Positions 9,077 through 17,689 of a stretch of 64,000 bases of DNA are shown here, piece by piece. Below the pieces are notes generated by a model. The model was not told the origin of the DNA and did not search any database. It saw nothing but the letters and a program-made list of their open reading frames with translations. The first letter of the stretch is position 1, and each line of letters opens with the position of its first letter. This DNA comes from Caballeronia calidae (GTDB taxonomy: Bacteria > Pseudomonadota > Gammaproteobacteria > Burkholderiales > Burkholderiaceae): positions 1 through 64,000 of the forward strand of contig NZ_FCOX02000029.1 in NCBI RefSeq assembly GCF_900044055.2. Reading direction: 5' to 3'. A program made the position numbers and the translations under genes.

Positions 9077-10465
9077 TCACGCGAGCTTCACGGCTGCATC
9101 GCGCAACGCCGTCCTCAAGCCTTCCTCGACCACCGGATGATAGAACGGCATCCGCAGCATGTCATCGACGGTGAGCTTCATCTGCAAAGCCCACGCGAGC
9201 AGATGCGCGATATGCTCCGCATCCGGCCCGATCCATTCCGCGCCGACGAAGCGGCGGCTCGCGCGATCGGCATACACATGCATGAGCCCGCGATTCCTGA
9301 GCATCACGCGGCTGCGTCCCTGATCCTCGAAGCTCACTTCGCCCGTCACGAACGATTCCGGCATCAGGTCCGCATGACGCGCACCGACCATCGCGATGCC
9401 CGGATCGGTGAATGCAATCGCGATGGGCGCGCGACGCTCGACCGGCGCGACATGCGGATAACGCGCCGCGTTCGTCCCTGCTGCGCGGCCTTCGTCGGCG
9501 GCTTCGTGCAATAGCGGCAGCACGCCGTTCGCGTCGCCCGCGACGAACACGGGATGCGCGCCCGCTTGCAGGGTCAGCGGATCGTAGACGGGCAAGCCAT
9601 CGTCGTCGAGTTGCAGCGATGTGTCCTTCAACCCGAGCCCGCCGATATTCGGCTTGCGACCGGCTGCGACCAGCACGTAGTCGAAGGTATCTTCGATCAC
9701 ATCGCCCGCGCCGGATACATAACGCAGGCGCACTTCATCGCCTTCGCGCGTGGCGGCTTGCACTTGCGCGCGCGGCTCGAAGTGAAACGCCTCGCTGAAT
9801 ACGCGCTGTGCATAGTCACGAATGTCCGGATCGCTCAGAGGCCCCACACGCCCGCGCGCGCCGAGCACCGAAACCCGCACGCCGAGCCGCGCCAACGCCT
9901 GACCGAGTTCCAGCCCGATGACACCCGCACCGATCACCGCAACACGCTTCGGCAAATCGTCCCATGCGAATACATCGTCGTTGATGATCGCGCGATCGCC
10001 GAGCGCGCGATACATCGCGGGCATGACCGCGCTCGATCCCGTCGCGATGACGACGCTCTTCGCATGCACCTTCGTGTGCTCGCCGACCATCAGCACGCTA
10101 TCGTCGATGAAACGTGCGTAGCCGCTGAGCTTGTCGGCGTCGGGCATCGCATCGACGCCCGCGACGACGAAGCCCACGAAGCGATCGCGCTCGCGCTTCA
10201 CGCGCGCCATGACCTCGCGCCCGTCGATGCGCACCGCGCCGTCGATATGCACGCCGAATGCGCCCGCATGTGTCGCGTGATACGCGGCGTCCGCTGCCGC
10301 GATCAGCAGCTTGGACGGCATACAGCCGACGCGCGCACATGTCGTCCCATGCGCGCCGCCTTCGATGAGGATTGCCGAAGCGCCCGCCGCCTTCGCCGCG
10401 CGATACGCGGAAAGTCCCGCGCTGCCCGCGCCGATGATGGCGACATCCGTATTGATCGTGTTCAT
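9077..10465 (-). CDS. Dihydrolipoyl dehydrogenase-type flavoprotein
   Basis: This 462-aa class-I flavin disulfide reductase has an N-terminal FAD-binding fold (VAIIGAGSAGLSAYR), the redox-active CARVGC pair near residue 45, a second NAD-binding GAGVIGLELG, FAD-contacting FVAGDANG, and a C-terminal dimer domain with FYHPVVEE containing the catalytic His-x4-Glu. It matches dihydrolipoyl dehydrogenase-like enzymes, but no E1/E2 genes are adjacent, so the partner is unknown. ATG 10465 fits the FAD fold; an in-frame ATG at 10504 would add 13 unlikely residues. It is divergent from phnC. Confidence 0.8.
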   Translation of the reverse strand: MNTINTDVAIIGAGSAGLSAYRAAKAAGASAILIEGGAHGTTCARVGCMPSKLLIAAADAAYHATHAGAFGVHIDGAVRIDGREVMARVKRERDRFVGFVVAGVDAMPDADKLSGYARFIDDSVLMVGEHTKVHAKSVVIATGSSAVMPAMYRALGDRAIINDDVFAWDDLPKRVAVIGAGVIGLELGQALARLGVRVSVLGARGRVGPLSDPDIRDYAQRVFSEAFHFEPRAQVQAATREGDEVRLRYVSGAGDVIEDTFDYVLVAAGRKPNIGGLGLKDTSLQLDDDGLPVYDPLTLQAGAHPVFVAGDANGVLPLLHEAADEGRAAGTNAARYPHVAPVERRAPIAIAFTDPGIAMVGARHADLMPESFVTGEVSFEDQGRSRVMLRNRGLMHVYADRASRRFVGAEWIGPDAEHIAHLLAWALQMKLTVDDMLRMPFYHPVVEEGLRTALRDAAVKLA

Positions 10466-10582
10466 GATGGTGTCCCGAAAGGTCGATGCATTTGCAACCA
10501 TCATGGAGCGCCGCGTCGAGAACGTGAATGCTCGTGCGGATCGATTTCCTGCTCGATCGTCTCAAGCGAAGTCATGTATTCA

Positions 10583-10593
10583 TCTAGACGTCT
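10583..10593. promoter_or_regulatory. Putative PhnF operator upstream of phnC
   Basis: TCTAGACGTCT contains the perfect dyad AGACGTCT. Its TCTAGACG core is identical to that of the dyad between phnF and phnG. Assignment to PhnF, a GntR/HutC repressor encoded in this locus, is inference from placement. Confidence 0.5.
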
Positions 10594-10598
10594 CATGC

Positions 10599-10616
10599 GC
10601 GTCACTTTCTCGTCAT
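10599..10616 (+). promoter_or_regulatory. PhoB box-like direct repeat upstream of phnC
   Basis: Two 7-mers, GCGTCAC and TCGTCAT, are separated by TTTC, giving the 11-bp period of a Pho box. Each half matches five of the seven positions of CTGTCAY. It lies 66 bp before the phnC start. Phosphate-starvation control of phn genes is established in other bacteria; this site is inferred. Confidence 0.4.
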
Positions 10617-10681
10617 GTTGGCTTCCTAGAATCTCCCGAACGTTTCAGCGCGCCATTGGCGCGCGCCCATCGAGGGAAGCT

Positions 10682-11518
10682 ATGGACGCAATTCGCATCG
10701 AGCGTCTCACCAAGACGTTCAGGAACGGCCGCAAGGCGCTCGACTCCGTCGATCTGCGTGTGGAAGAGGGCGAAATGGTCGCGCTCATCGGCGCGTCGGG
10801 ATCGGGCAAGTCGACGCTCTTGCGGCATATCGCGGGCTTTACGGCATCCGACCCCGCGCCGTCGCATGTCACGCTGCTCGGCCGCCCGATTCAGCAGAAC
10901 GGCAGGATCGTGCGCGAAGTGCGCTCGATTCGCCGTGATGTCGCTTTCGTGTTTCAGCAGTTCAATCTCGTCGGCCGGTTGTCGGTCATGACGAATGTGC
11001 TGATCGGTGCGCTGTCGCGCGTGTCGCTGTGGCGGCGTCTCGCGGGACGTTTTCCGCGCGGCGAGCGCACGCTCGCGATGGATTCGCTCACCGCGATGGG
11101 CATCGGCGAACACGCATTCGAACGCGCGAGCAATCTCTCGGGCGGACAGCAGCAGCGCGCGGCGCTGGCCCGCGCGCTCGTGCAGCGTGCGCGCATCGTG
11201 CTCGCGGACGAACCGATCGCATCGCTCGATCCCGAATCGGCGCGCCGCGTGATGGAGCTGATGCAGACGCTCAATCGCGAACGCAAGCTGACGGTCGTCG
11301 TGTCGCTGCATCAGATCGATGTCGCGATGAAGTATTGCCCGCGCACGATCGCCCTGCGCGATGGCCGCGTCGTCTTCGATGGCGCGAGCGAGCGTCTCAC
11401 GCCCGCCGTGTTGCGTGAACTGTACGGCTCGTCGGCGGAGGAACTGCTCACGCATCACACCGCGCACAACACGCGCTCGCAGCCGGAGCCGGCTTTCGCA
11501 TCCGCTGCAAGCGCCTGA
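10682..11518 (+). CDS. phnC: Phosphonate ABC transporter ATP-binding protein PhnC
   Basis: This 278-aa ABC ATPase has Walker A GASGSGKST (about residue 37), signature LSGGQQQR, Walker B IVLADEPIASLDP and switch histidine VSLHQ. The insert between Walker A and the signature (FQQFNLVGRLSVMTNVLIG) is characteristic of PhnC/PhnE-type phosphonate importers. It would energise uptake with PhnD and PhnE. The longer upstream frame is discarded because ATG 10682 begins the conserved sequence. The C-terminal 30 residues are alanine/serine-rich and not conserved. It leads the phnCDE operon, with phnD 30 bp downstream. Confidence 0.92.
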   Translation: MDAIRIERLTKTFRNGRKALDSVDLRVEEGEMVALIGASGSGKSTLLRHIAGFTASDPAPSHVTLLGRPIQQNGRIVREVRSIRRDVAFVFQQFNLVGRLSVMTNVLIGALSRVSLWRRLAGRFPRGERTLAMDSLTAMGIGEHAFERASNLSGGQQQRAALARALVQRARIVLADEPIASLDPESARRVMELMQTLNRERKLTVVVSLHQIDVAMKYCPRTIALRDGRVVFDGASERLTPAVLRELYGSSAEELLTHHTAHNTRSQPEPAFASAASA

Positions 11519-11548
11519 GTCAAACCAACATCAACCCTGGATCGCTTC

Positions 11549-12520
11549 ATGAAAACAGCCCGTTTCTTCCTGGCTGGCGCCGCGCTCGCGTCCTGCCTTA
11601 TGACGCAGACCGTTCTTGCCGAGACGATCAACTTCGGCATCATCTCGACGGATTCATCCGCCGCGCTCAAGCAGCGCTGGCAGCCGCTCATCGACGATCT
11701 CAACAAGCAGACCGGTCTCGACGTGAAAGCGTACTTTGCGACCGACTACGCGGGCATCATCGAAGCGATGCGTTTCAACAAGGTGCAGATCGGCTTCTTC
11801 GGCAATGCATCGGCGATCGAAGCCGTCGACCGCTCGAATGGCGAAGTCTTCGCGAAGGTGAAGTACAAGAACGGCGAGGCGGGCTATTACTCGCTGCTCA
11901 TCACGAACGCGAACAGCAAGTGGAAGTCGCTCGATCAGGTGCTGAAGAACACGAAGGACATCAATCTCGGTTTCGGCGATCCGAACTCGACCTCGGGCAC
12001 GCTCGTGCCTTCGTACTATCTGTTCGCGAAGAACGGCATCAACGCGAGGACCGCGTTCAAGAGCGTGCTGCCGTCGAGCCATGAAGCGAACATGCTTGCC
12101 GTCGTGAACGACAAGGTGGATGTCGCGACGAACAACACCGACATGCTCGACACCATCAAGACGCAGCATCCCGAGCTATATGCGAAGGTGCGCGTGCTGT
12201 GGAAGTCGCCGCTGATTCCGTCGGACCCGCTCGTGTGGCGCCGCGATCTGCCGCAGGCGACCAGGGCCAAACTGCGCAATTTCTTCGATCACTACGCGGA
12301 AAAAGACCCGCGCGAACAGGCGGTGATGGCGTCGATCTCGGGCTATTCGGGTTTCGCGGATTCGTCGAACGCGCAACTCGTGCCGATCCGTCAGATGGCC
12401 TTGTTCCAGAAGAAGCAGCAGATCCAGAACGACGCGCATCTCGACGACGCCGACAAGAAGGCGCAGATCGCCGCGCTCGATCAGAAGATCGCCGCGCTCG
12501 ACAGCACGTCGGCGAAGTAA
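11549..12520 (+). CDS. phnD: Phosphonate-binding periplasmic protein PhnD
   Basis: This 323-aa protein begins with a signal peptide (MKTARFFLAGAALAS..., cleavage near VLA-ET). It continues with the phosphate/phosphite/phosphonate-binding fold: NFGIISTDSSAALKQRW, FGNASAIEAVDR, FGDPNSTSGTLVPSYYLF and a VDVATNNTD block. These loops contact the phosphonate in PhnD structures. The C-terminus has a charged, probably helical tail. It delivers alkylphosphonates such as 2-aminoethylphosphonate to PhnE. The gene abuts phnE with no gap. Confidence 0.92.
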   Translation: MKTARFFLAGAALASCLMTQTVLAETINFGIISTDSSAALKQRWQPLIDDLNKQTGLDVKAYFATDYAGIIEAMRFNKVQIGFFGNASAIEAVDRSNGEVFAKVKYKNGEAGYYSLLITNANSKWKSLDQVLKNTKDINLGFGDPNSTSGTLVPSYYLFAKNGINARTAFKSVLPSSHEANMLAVVNDKVDVATNNTDMLDTIKTQHPELYAKVRVLWKSPLIPSDPLVWRRDLPQATRAKLRNFFDHYAEKDPREQAVMASISGYSGFADSSNAQLVPIRQMALFQKKQQIQNDAHLDDADKKAQIAALDQKIAALDSTSAK

Positions 12521-13339
12521 ATGAAGCCGCTCGACGTAACCACGTTCGAGGCCGGCATCGTCCGGCCCGTGCACGCGACGGTGCCCAAACGCAGCTGGAC
12601 GTCGATGCTCGGCTGGATCGTCGTGATCGCGGTGCTGGGTTTGTCATGGAAGAGCGCGGACATGCGCCCGCTCGATCTGCTCGGCGCATCGGGCAACATG
12701 AGCCAGTTCGCGCGCGACTTCTTTCCGCCCGACTTCACGGAATGGCGCACGTATGTGCAGGAAATGATCGTGACGCTGGCGGTCGCGGTATGGGGCACGG
12801 CGCTCGCGCTGATCTGCGCGGTACCGTGCGGCCTGCTGTCGGCGCAGAACATCGCGCCGGTGTGGATCGCGCAGCCGGTGCGCCGGCTGATGGACGCATG
12901 CCGCGCAATCAACGAGATGGTCTTCGCGATGCTCTTTATCGTCGCGGTCGGCCTCGGGCCGTTCGCGGGCGTACTTGCATTGTGGGTGCACACGACGGGC
13001 GTGCTCGCGAAGCTCTTCGCAGAAGCGGTCGAAGCCGTCGATGCGCGTCCCGCGGAAGGCGTGCGCGCGACCGGCGCGAGCAGTCTCGATGAAATCATCT
13101 ACGGCGTGCTGCCGCAAGTGTTGCCGCTGTGGATTTCGTTCGCGCTCTATCGCTTCGAATCGAACGTGCGCTCCGCGATGGTCGTCGGCATGGTGGGCGC
13201 GGGCGGGATCGGCGTCGTGCTGTACGAGGCGATCCGCTCGTTCAATTATGCGCAGACGGCGGCGGTGATGCTGATCGTCATCGTGATCGTGTCGCTGATC
13301 GATCTGGCGTCGGGCTGGGTGCGCGAGCGCGTGATCTGA
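12521..13339 (+). CDS. phnE: Phosphonate ABC transporter permease PhnE
   Basis: This 272-aa inner-membrane permease has about six hydrophobic segments and the EAA-loop block EAVEAVDARPAEGVRATGASSLDEI, which docks onto PhnC. ATG follows the phnD stop directly. Only one phnE is present, whereas some phn loci have two. The convergent RpiR gene ends 6 bp after its stop, leaving no room for a dedicated terminator. Confidence 0.92.
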   Translation: MKPLDVTTFEAGIVRPVHATVPKRSWTSMLGWIVVIAVLGLSWKSADMRPLDLLGASGNMSQFARDFFPPDFTEWRTYVQEMIVTLAVAVWGTALALICAVPCGLLSAQNIAPVWIAQPVRRLMDACRAINEMVFAMLFIVAVGLGPFAGVLALWVHTTGVLAKLFAEAVEAVDARPAEGVRATGASSLDEIIYGVLPQVLPLWISFALYRFESNVRSAMVVGMVGAGGIGVVLYEAIRSFNYAQTAAVMLIVIVIVSLIDLASGWVRERVI

Positions 13340-13345
13340 AGCGCG

Positions 13346-14311
13346 TCACGACATCTCGATGCCCAGCGTCGTGATGAGACGCTCGCGCCGTTCGAGCGCC
13401 TGCAGCGAGCGCTTGCCGAGATGCGCCGCGACGAGATTCAGCAAGCCCTCGCAGAACACGAGATAGGCGCCCATGCTGTTGCTGAAGAAGCTGCTCTCGT
13501 GCGGAATCAGGAACGCGTGTCGCGCGGGCGGCACGAGCGGCGAGGCGAGCGTATCGGTGATCGCGATGACATCGAGCCCGGCTTCCTTTGCGGCGATGGC
13601 GGCATCGGCGACGCTGCGCGTATAGGGCGCGACGCTCGTGACGAGCACGACGTCGCCGGGCTGCAACTGCGCGAGCCCTTCCGCGACGCCGAGCCCTTGC
13701 GCATCGAGCAGGGCAACGTCCGCGCGGATCATGCCGAGGCCGTAGCAGACGAAGCTCGCGAGCGCGCTGAACTGGCGCAAGCCGTGAACGCGCACGCGCT
13801 TCGCATCGGCGATGAGGCGGGCGGCGCCGCGCAAATCGGCGGGCGAAAGCTGCGCGATGAAGCCTTCCACATTGCCGATCGATTCGCGCGCGAGCTTCAC
13901 GACCATGTCGACTTCGGGCGCGGCATCGTGCGCGTGCGTTCTGCTGCTCGCGACGAGCCGCTCCGCCTGCTGGCTATAGAAGTGCCGATGACGCTCTGCG
14001 AGACTGTCGCGAAACACGCTCTGAAAATCGGCGAAGCCCGCATAACCGAGCTTGGTCGACAGGCGCGTGAGCGTGGACGCATTGACATCGAGCGATGCCG
14101 CGAGATCGGTGATCGTGCGCACCGCCACTTCCTCGGGGCGTTCGAGCAGCTTCGCGAGCACCGTGTGGGCCTTGCCGCCGAGCGAGACATCGGCCTCCTC
14201 GCGGCCGATGCGTATCACGAGGTCGCGCAAGCCATCGACGCTGCGTGGCGGCATCTGCGTGCCTGCTTCAGCTTCGCTCGCGCGATGTCCCTTCTGTTTG
14301 CCTGTGTCCAT
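13346..14311 (-). CDS. MurR/RpiR-family transcriptional regulator
   Basis: This 321-aa protein has an N-terminal RpiR helix-turn-helix (VAVRTITDLAASLDVNASTLTRLSTKLGYAGFADFQ) and a C-terminal SIS sugar-isomerase-like domain (LIADAKRVRVHGLRQFSALA, then DVVLVTSVAPYTRSVADAA). Such regulators sense phosphosugars or other small metabolites. It is the last gene of a reverse-strand operon containing a C45 hydrolase and an amino-acid-type ABC transporter, which it probably regulates. The start at 14311 overlaps the C45 gene by 44 bp; ATG 14254 (MPPRSVDGL) would remove the overlap and is equally possible. Confidence 0.85.
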   Translation of the reverse strand: MDTGKQKGHRASEAEAGTQMPPRSVDGLRDLVIRIGREEADVSLGGKAHTVLAKLLERPEEVAVRTITDLAASLDVNASTLTRLSTKLGYAGFADFQSVFRDSLAERHRHFYSQQAERLVASSRTHAHDAAPEVDMVVKLARESIGNVEGFIAQLSPADLRGAARLIADAKRVRVHGLRQFSALASFVCYGLGMIRADVALLDAQGLGVAEGLAQLQPGDVVLVTSVAPYTRSVADAAIAAKEAGLDVIAITDTLASPLVPPARHAFLIPHESSFFSNSMGAYLVFCEGLLNLVAAHLGKRSLQALERRERLITTLGIEMS

Positions 14312-15320
14312 TGATCATCCGGTACCGGGCGGGCTGCCCGGGATGTTCGTGAACCTGCCATTCTATGTGAGATGCGCGAATGGCCATGTCGGCGGTGGCG
14401 AGGGTGTTTTCATCGTCGGGATCGTCCGGATGCGTGCGATGAATCGGCAGTGCGGCATCTTCATGATCCGCGAGGATCGCGAGAGGATCGATTGCTTTGC
14501 CGGATGCGAGCATCGCGTCGCCGCGTGCCTGCCGATGACGCGACGAGTCCGTGATGATCTGCGAGAAGCCGTGCATCGCAGGATGAATCGCGTGATTCGC
14601 ATGCAGCGACGGCGCTTTCACTTCGACGACCGAGCAATCGTGAGCGCTGAATTCGACACTCAACAGCGCGGGACTGCTGCACGCGCCGAGCGTCAGATGA
14701 AAACCGCCCGCACGCGGATTGTCACGCACGACGGACACGGCTTCATCGAGATTGCCCGCGTCGAGAATTGCGCGCGTGAGCACCATGCGCGGCACGCCCG
14801 CGACGACTTCGCGCTGACGCAGATTGTTCACGGTCACGGCGAGGCCGCCGTTCGTGACGGCGAACGTATGCCCCGGCAGCGAGGCCGGATACACGAAGGC
14901 CGCGAAGCCCGCGCTGCCATCGACCTTGCATTCGGCGATCGCGCAATGCCCCGCGAAACCCGGAAGGCCGTCCTCGTTATGGCTGATGCGCCGCGCATCC
15001 GCACCGGGAAGCTGCACGGTCGTGCAGCCATCCGGCGACATCGCCCAGAGATCGCCGCGGCAGTTCCAGAGGAAGACATCCTCGAAGGGCAGGCCGAGAC
15101 CGATGGCCAGCCCTTCGAGCTCCTTCCACACGCGGGGAAAGCGCTCTTGCACGAGCGCGGCCATCGTCTTCGATGTATCGCTGCCGCGCCATTGCATGAT
15201 CGTTTGCCATGCTCGCGTCTTCAGCAAGTACGTATGCGCCGGGTGCGCGCCGAAGCGGCCGAGTGCTTCGCCCGCGTCGCGCGGGGAGCCGGAGATTTCG
15301 ATAAATCCAAGTGCCGCCAT
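14268..15320 (-). CDS. C45-family autoproteolytic acyltransferase/hydrolase
   Basis: This 350-aa protein resembles the acyl-CoA:6-aminopenicillanate acyltransferase (peptidase C45, Ntn-hydrolase) family. SPDGCTTV near residue 99 supplies the nucleophilic cysteine at the expected autocleavage site. It is followed by HNEDG and a long beta-rich region. Related bacterial enzymes cleave N-acyl amides or peptides. It sits immediately downstream of an amino-acid-type ABC transporter, so hydrolysis of an imported acyl amino compound is plausible but unproven. ATG 15320 is preferred to the TTG at 15338. Confidence 0.75.
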   Translation of the reverse strand: MAALGFIEISGSPRDAGEALGRFGAHPAHTYLLKTRAWQTIMQWRGSDTSKTMAALVQERFPRVWKELEGLAIGLGLPFEDVFLWNCRGDLWAMSPDGCTTVQLPGADARRISHNEDGLPGFAGHCAIAECKVDGSAGFAAFVYPASLPGHTFAVTNGGLAVTVNNLRQREVVAGVPRMVLTRAILDAGNLDEAVSVVRDNPRAGGFHLTLGACSSPALLSVEFSAHDCSVVEVKAPSLHANHAIHPAMHGFSQIITDSSRHRQARGDAMLASGKAIDPLAILADHEDAALPIHRTHPDDPDDENTLATADMAIRASHIEWQVHEHPGQPARYRMINGHRQTEGTSRERS

Positions 15321-15341
15321 ATTCGAGGTGATTCGCAAAAG

Positions 15342-16103
15342 TTATTCGACGTGTTGCAGGAAATCGCGCAAACGCTGATTAGGCGGATTATCGAGCAATT
15401 CGGCGGGCGGGCCATCTACGGTGATGTGCCCGTGCTCCATGAAGATGAGCCGCGTGCCGACCTTGCGCGCGAACGCCATCTCGTGCGTGACGACGACCAT
15501 CGTCATGCCTTCTTCCGCGAGCGACTGCATCACGCGCAGCACTTCCTGGCGCAACTCGGGATCGAGCGCGGACGTGGGCTCGTCGAAGAGCATGAGTTTG
15601 GGCTTCACCGCGAGCGCCCGCGCAATCGCGACGCGCTGTTGCTGCCCGCCCGACAACTCGCTCGCATAGTGCCCGACGCGCGCGCCGAGCCCGACCTTCG
15701 TCAGCAGATCGCGCGCAAGCGATTCCGCATCGGGCTTGCTCATGCCGCGCACCTGACGCGGGCCGAACGCGACGTTTTCGAGCGCCGTCATCTGCGGGAA
15801 CAGGTTGAACTGCTGGAACACCATGCCCGCTTCCTGGCGGATCTCGCGCACCTTCTTCGAGCCGCCGAGCACGCTGATGCCATCGACGACGAGATCGCCG
15901 CCATCGATCTGTTCCAGCGCGTTGATGCAGCGCAGTAGCGTGGACTTGCCCGAGCCCGACGGCCCGATCAGCACGACGACTTCGCCCGCGTTGATGTTGA
16001 GATCGACTTCATCGAGCACGACCGTCTTGCCGAAGCGTTTCGTCACGCCCTTGAACTGCACCATGTGGCCGTTCACGTGACCGTTGTGATTCATCGTATT
16101 CAT
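15342..16103 (-). CDS. Polar amino acid ABC transporter ATP-binding protein (GlnQ/HisP type)
   Basis: This 253-aa ATPase has Walker A GPSGSGKST, Q-loop FQQFNLFPQMTALENV, signature LSGGQQQRVAIARAL, Walker B MLFDEPTSALDPE and switch THEM. FPQMTALENV is typical of the polar amino acid (PAAT) group. The start MNTMNHNGHVNGHM is histidine/asparagine rich, and its ATG overlaps the permease stop as ATGA, giving translational coupling. A frame to 16811 exists but overlaps the permease. It pairs with the permease and binding protein upstream. Confidence 0.9.
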   Translation of the reverse strand: MNTMNHNGHVNGHMVQFKGVTKRFGKTVVLDEVDLNINAGEVVVLIGPSGSGKSTLLRCINALEQIDGGDLVVDGISVLGGSKKVREIRQEAGMVFQQFNLFPQMTALENVAFGPRQVRGMSKPDAESLARDLLTKVGLGARVGHYASELSGGQQQRVAIARALAVKPKLMLFDEPTSALDPELRQEVLRVMQSLAEEGMTMVVVTHEMAFARKVGTRLIFMEHGHITVDGPPAELLDNPPNQRLRDFLQHVE

Positions 16104-16762
16104 AGGATGCGCATCCGCTTTTCCATCGTGCGCAGCCCGAAGGTCAGCGCGCCGATCATGCAGAGATAGATGATGGCCACGGCCGTCCAGATTTCCACCG
16201 CGCGAAAATTCGACGCCATGATTTCCTGACCTTGCCGCGTGAGCTCGCCGACACCGATCACGATGAACAGCGACGTGTCCTTGAGGCTCACGATGAACTG
16301 GTTGCCGAGCGCGGGTGTCATGCGCCGTATCGCGACCGGGCCGACCACGAACGCGAGCACGCGCCAGCCGGGCATGCCGAGCGCGAGGCCCGCCTCGGTG
16401 AGGCCGCGCGGCACGGAAAGAAACGCGCCGCGCACGATCTCCGCGATATACGCGCCCGAGTTGATGATGATCGACGCGATGGCCGCCGTCATCGCATCGA
16501 CGCGCACGTGCAGCAGCAAGGGCAGGGCGAAGTAGATGAACATCACCTGCACGACGATCGGCGTGCCGCGCACGAACTCGATATACGCGAACGCGATCTT
16601 CTGGCACAGCGCATTGCCATACGCGCGCATCAACCCGAACAACAGGCCGACGAGCATGCCGCCCACAAGCCCCGCGAGGGTGATCAGCACCGTGAGGCGC
16701 GCGCCGTGCATGAGCGCGGGCACGGCGTCCATGATGACCGACAGATCGAACTGCATTGTCAT
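16100..16762 (-). CDS. Polar amino acid ABC transporter permease (GlnP/HisM type)
   Basis: This 220-aa membrane protein has five hydrophobic segments. It carries the PAAT signatures YIEFVRGTPIVVQVMFIYFALP and INSGAYIAEIVRGAFLSVPRGLTEAGLALGM, the latter being the EAA loop. A GGAGA lies just before tandem ATG codons at 16762 and 16756. Only one permease gene is present, suggesting a homodimer. The solute is probably a polar amino acid or amino-acid conjugate. Confidence 0.9.
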   Translation of the reverse strand: MTMQFDLSVIMDAVPALMHGARLTVLITLAGLVGGMLVGLLFGLMRAYGNALCQKIAFAYIEFVRGTPIVVQVMFIYFALPLLLHVRVDAMTAAIASIIINSGAYIAEIVRGAFLSVPRGLTEAGLALGMPGWRVLAFVVGPVAIRRMTPALGNQFIVSLKDTSLFIVIGVGELTRQGQEIMASNFRAVEIWTAVAIIYLCMIGALTFGLRTMEKRMRIL

Positions 16763-16780
16763 TCTCCAGAGCGCGCGCGA

Positions 16781-17527
16781 TCAGGACTTCGCCGGCTCGA
16801 CGCCGAACCACTTCTTGTAGATGGCCGCATAGCGTCCGTCCGCCTTGATCTTCGCGATCTCCGCGTTGACCTTCGCGACCAGCGGGCTGCCCTTCGGAAA
16901 CGCGATGCCGTATTGCTGCGCCATCATCTGCGGGCCGACCGCCTTCACGCGCGACTTGCCCGCGGTGTGGATGTAGTAGAGGACGTTCGGCGTGTCGTGC
17001 ATCGCGGCATCGACGCGGCCGGTGGCGAGTTCGAGATATGCGTTGTCGATGTTCGGGAACGCGCGCAGGTCCGTGTTCTTGAAGTTCGCCTTCGCGTAAT
17101 CGAAGGACGACGTTCCGGTCTTGACCGCGAGCGTCTTGCCCTTCAGGTCGTCCGGTCCCTTGATCGTGCTGTCCGCCGGCACCATCAGCGTGAAGCCGCT
17201 GTCGTAGTAGCCGTCCGAGAAGTCGATGACCTTCTTGCGCTCGTCCTTGATCGTGATGCCCGCGAGCGCGACATCGACGTTATGTGTCTGCAGCGCAGGC
17301 AGGATGCCGCTGAAGTCCATCGGCTGCAGCTTGTAGTCGATCTTCAGATCCTTCGCGATTTCCTTCCACAAGTCGATGTCGAAGCCGACATATTCGTTGC
17401 CCTGCTTGAACTCGAACGGGACGAACGCGGTGTCGCACGCGACGAGCAGCGTCTCGGCGCGCGCGGCGCCGCTGACGAGGGAGAACGCGGCGACGGCGGC
17501 CACGGCGAGTTTTGCTGCGAATTTCAT
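16781..17527 (-). CDS. Amino acid ABC transporter substrate-binding protein (GlnH-like)
   Basis: This 248-aa exported binding protein has a signal peptide ending ARA-ET. It follows the family-3 solute-binding pattern: ACDTAFVPFEFKQGNEYVGFDIDLWKEIAKDL, VDVALAGITIKDERKKVIDFSDGYYDSG, then KTGTSSFDYAK and a C-terminal KKWFG. The closest well-known relatives are glutamine-binding proteins. ATG 17527 starts the signal peptide; the frame to 17584 adds an implausible tail. It heads the reverse operon ending in the C45 hydrolase and RpiR genes. Confidence 0.9.
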   Translation of the reverse strand: MKFAAKLAVAAVAAFSLVSGAARAETLLVACDTAFVPFEFKQGNEYVGFDIDLWKEIAKDLKIDYKLQPMDFSGILPALQTHNVDVALAGITIKDERKKVIDFSDGYYDSGFTLMVPADSTIKGPDDLKGKTLAVKTGTSSFDYAKANFKNTDLRAFPNIDNAYLELATGRVDAAMHDTPNVLYYIHTAGKSRVKAVGPQMMAQQYGIAFPKGSPLVAKVNAEIAKIKADGRYAAIYKKWFGVEPAKS

Positions 17528-17652
17528 GATCGACCCCTTGTCGAAGTGGTTGCAAGCAGATTTGCTTTTCTTCCAACAACGCAAATCTATTTGCGAAGTG
17601 TCGGCGAACGAAAATCCAGTTGCAACTAGGGGTTTATACCGAGAGGGAATGA

Positions 17653-17679
17653 ATCCGCGCCGCTGAACCGGGCGCGGAT
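17653..17679 (-). terminator. Hairpin after phnN
   Basis: A 9-bp perfect stem (ATCCGCGCC/GGCGCGGAT) with a 9-nt loop follows the phnN stop by about 10 bp. No U tract is seen, so terminator strength is uncertain. Confidence 0.5.
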
Positions 17680-17689
17680 CGAGAAGGAC

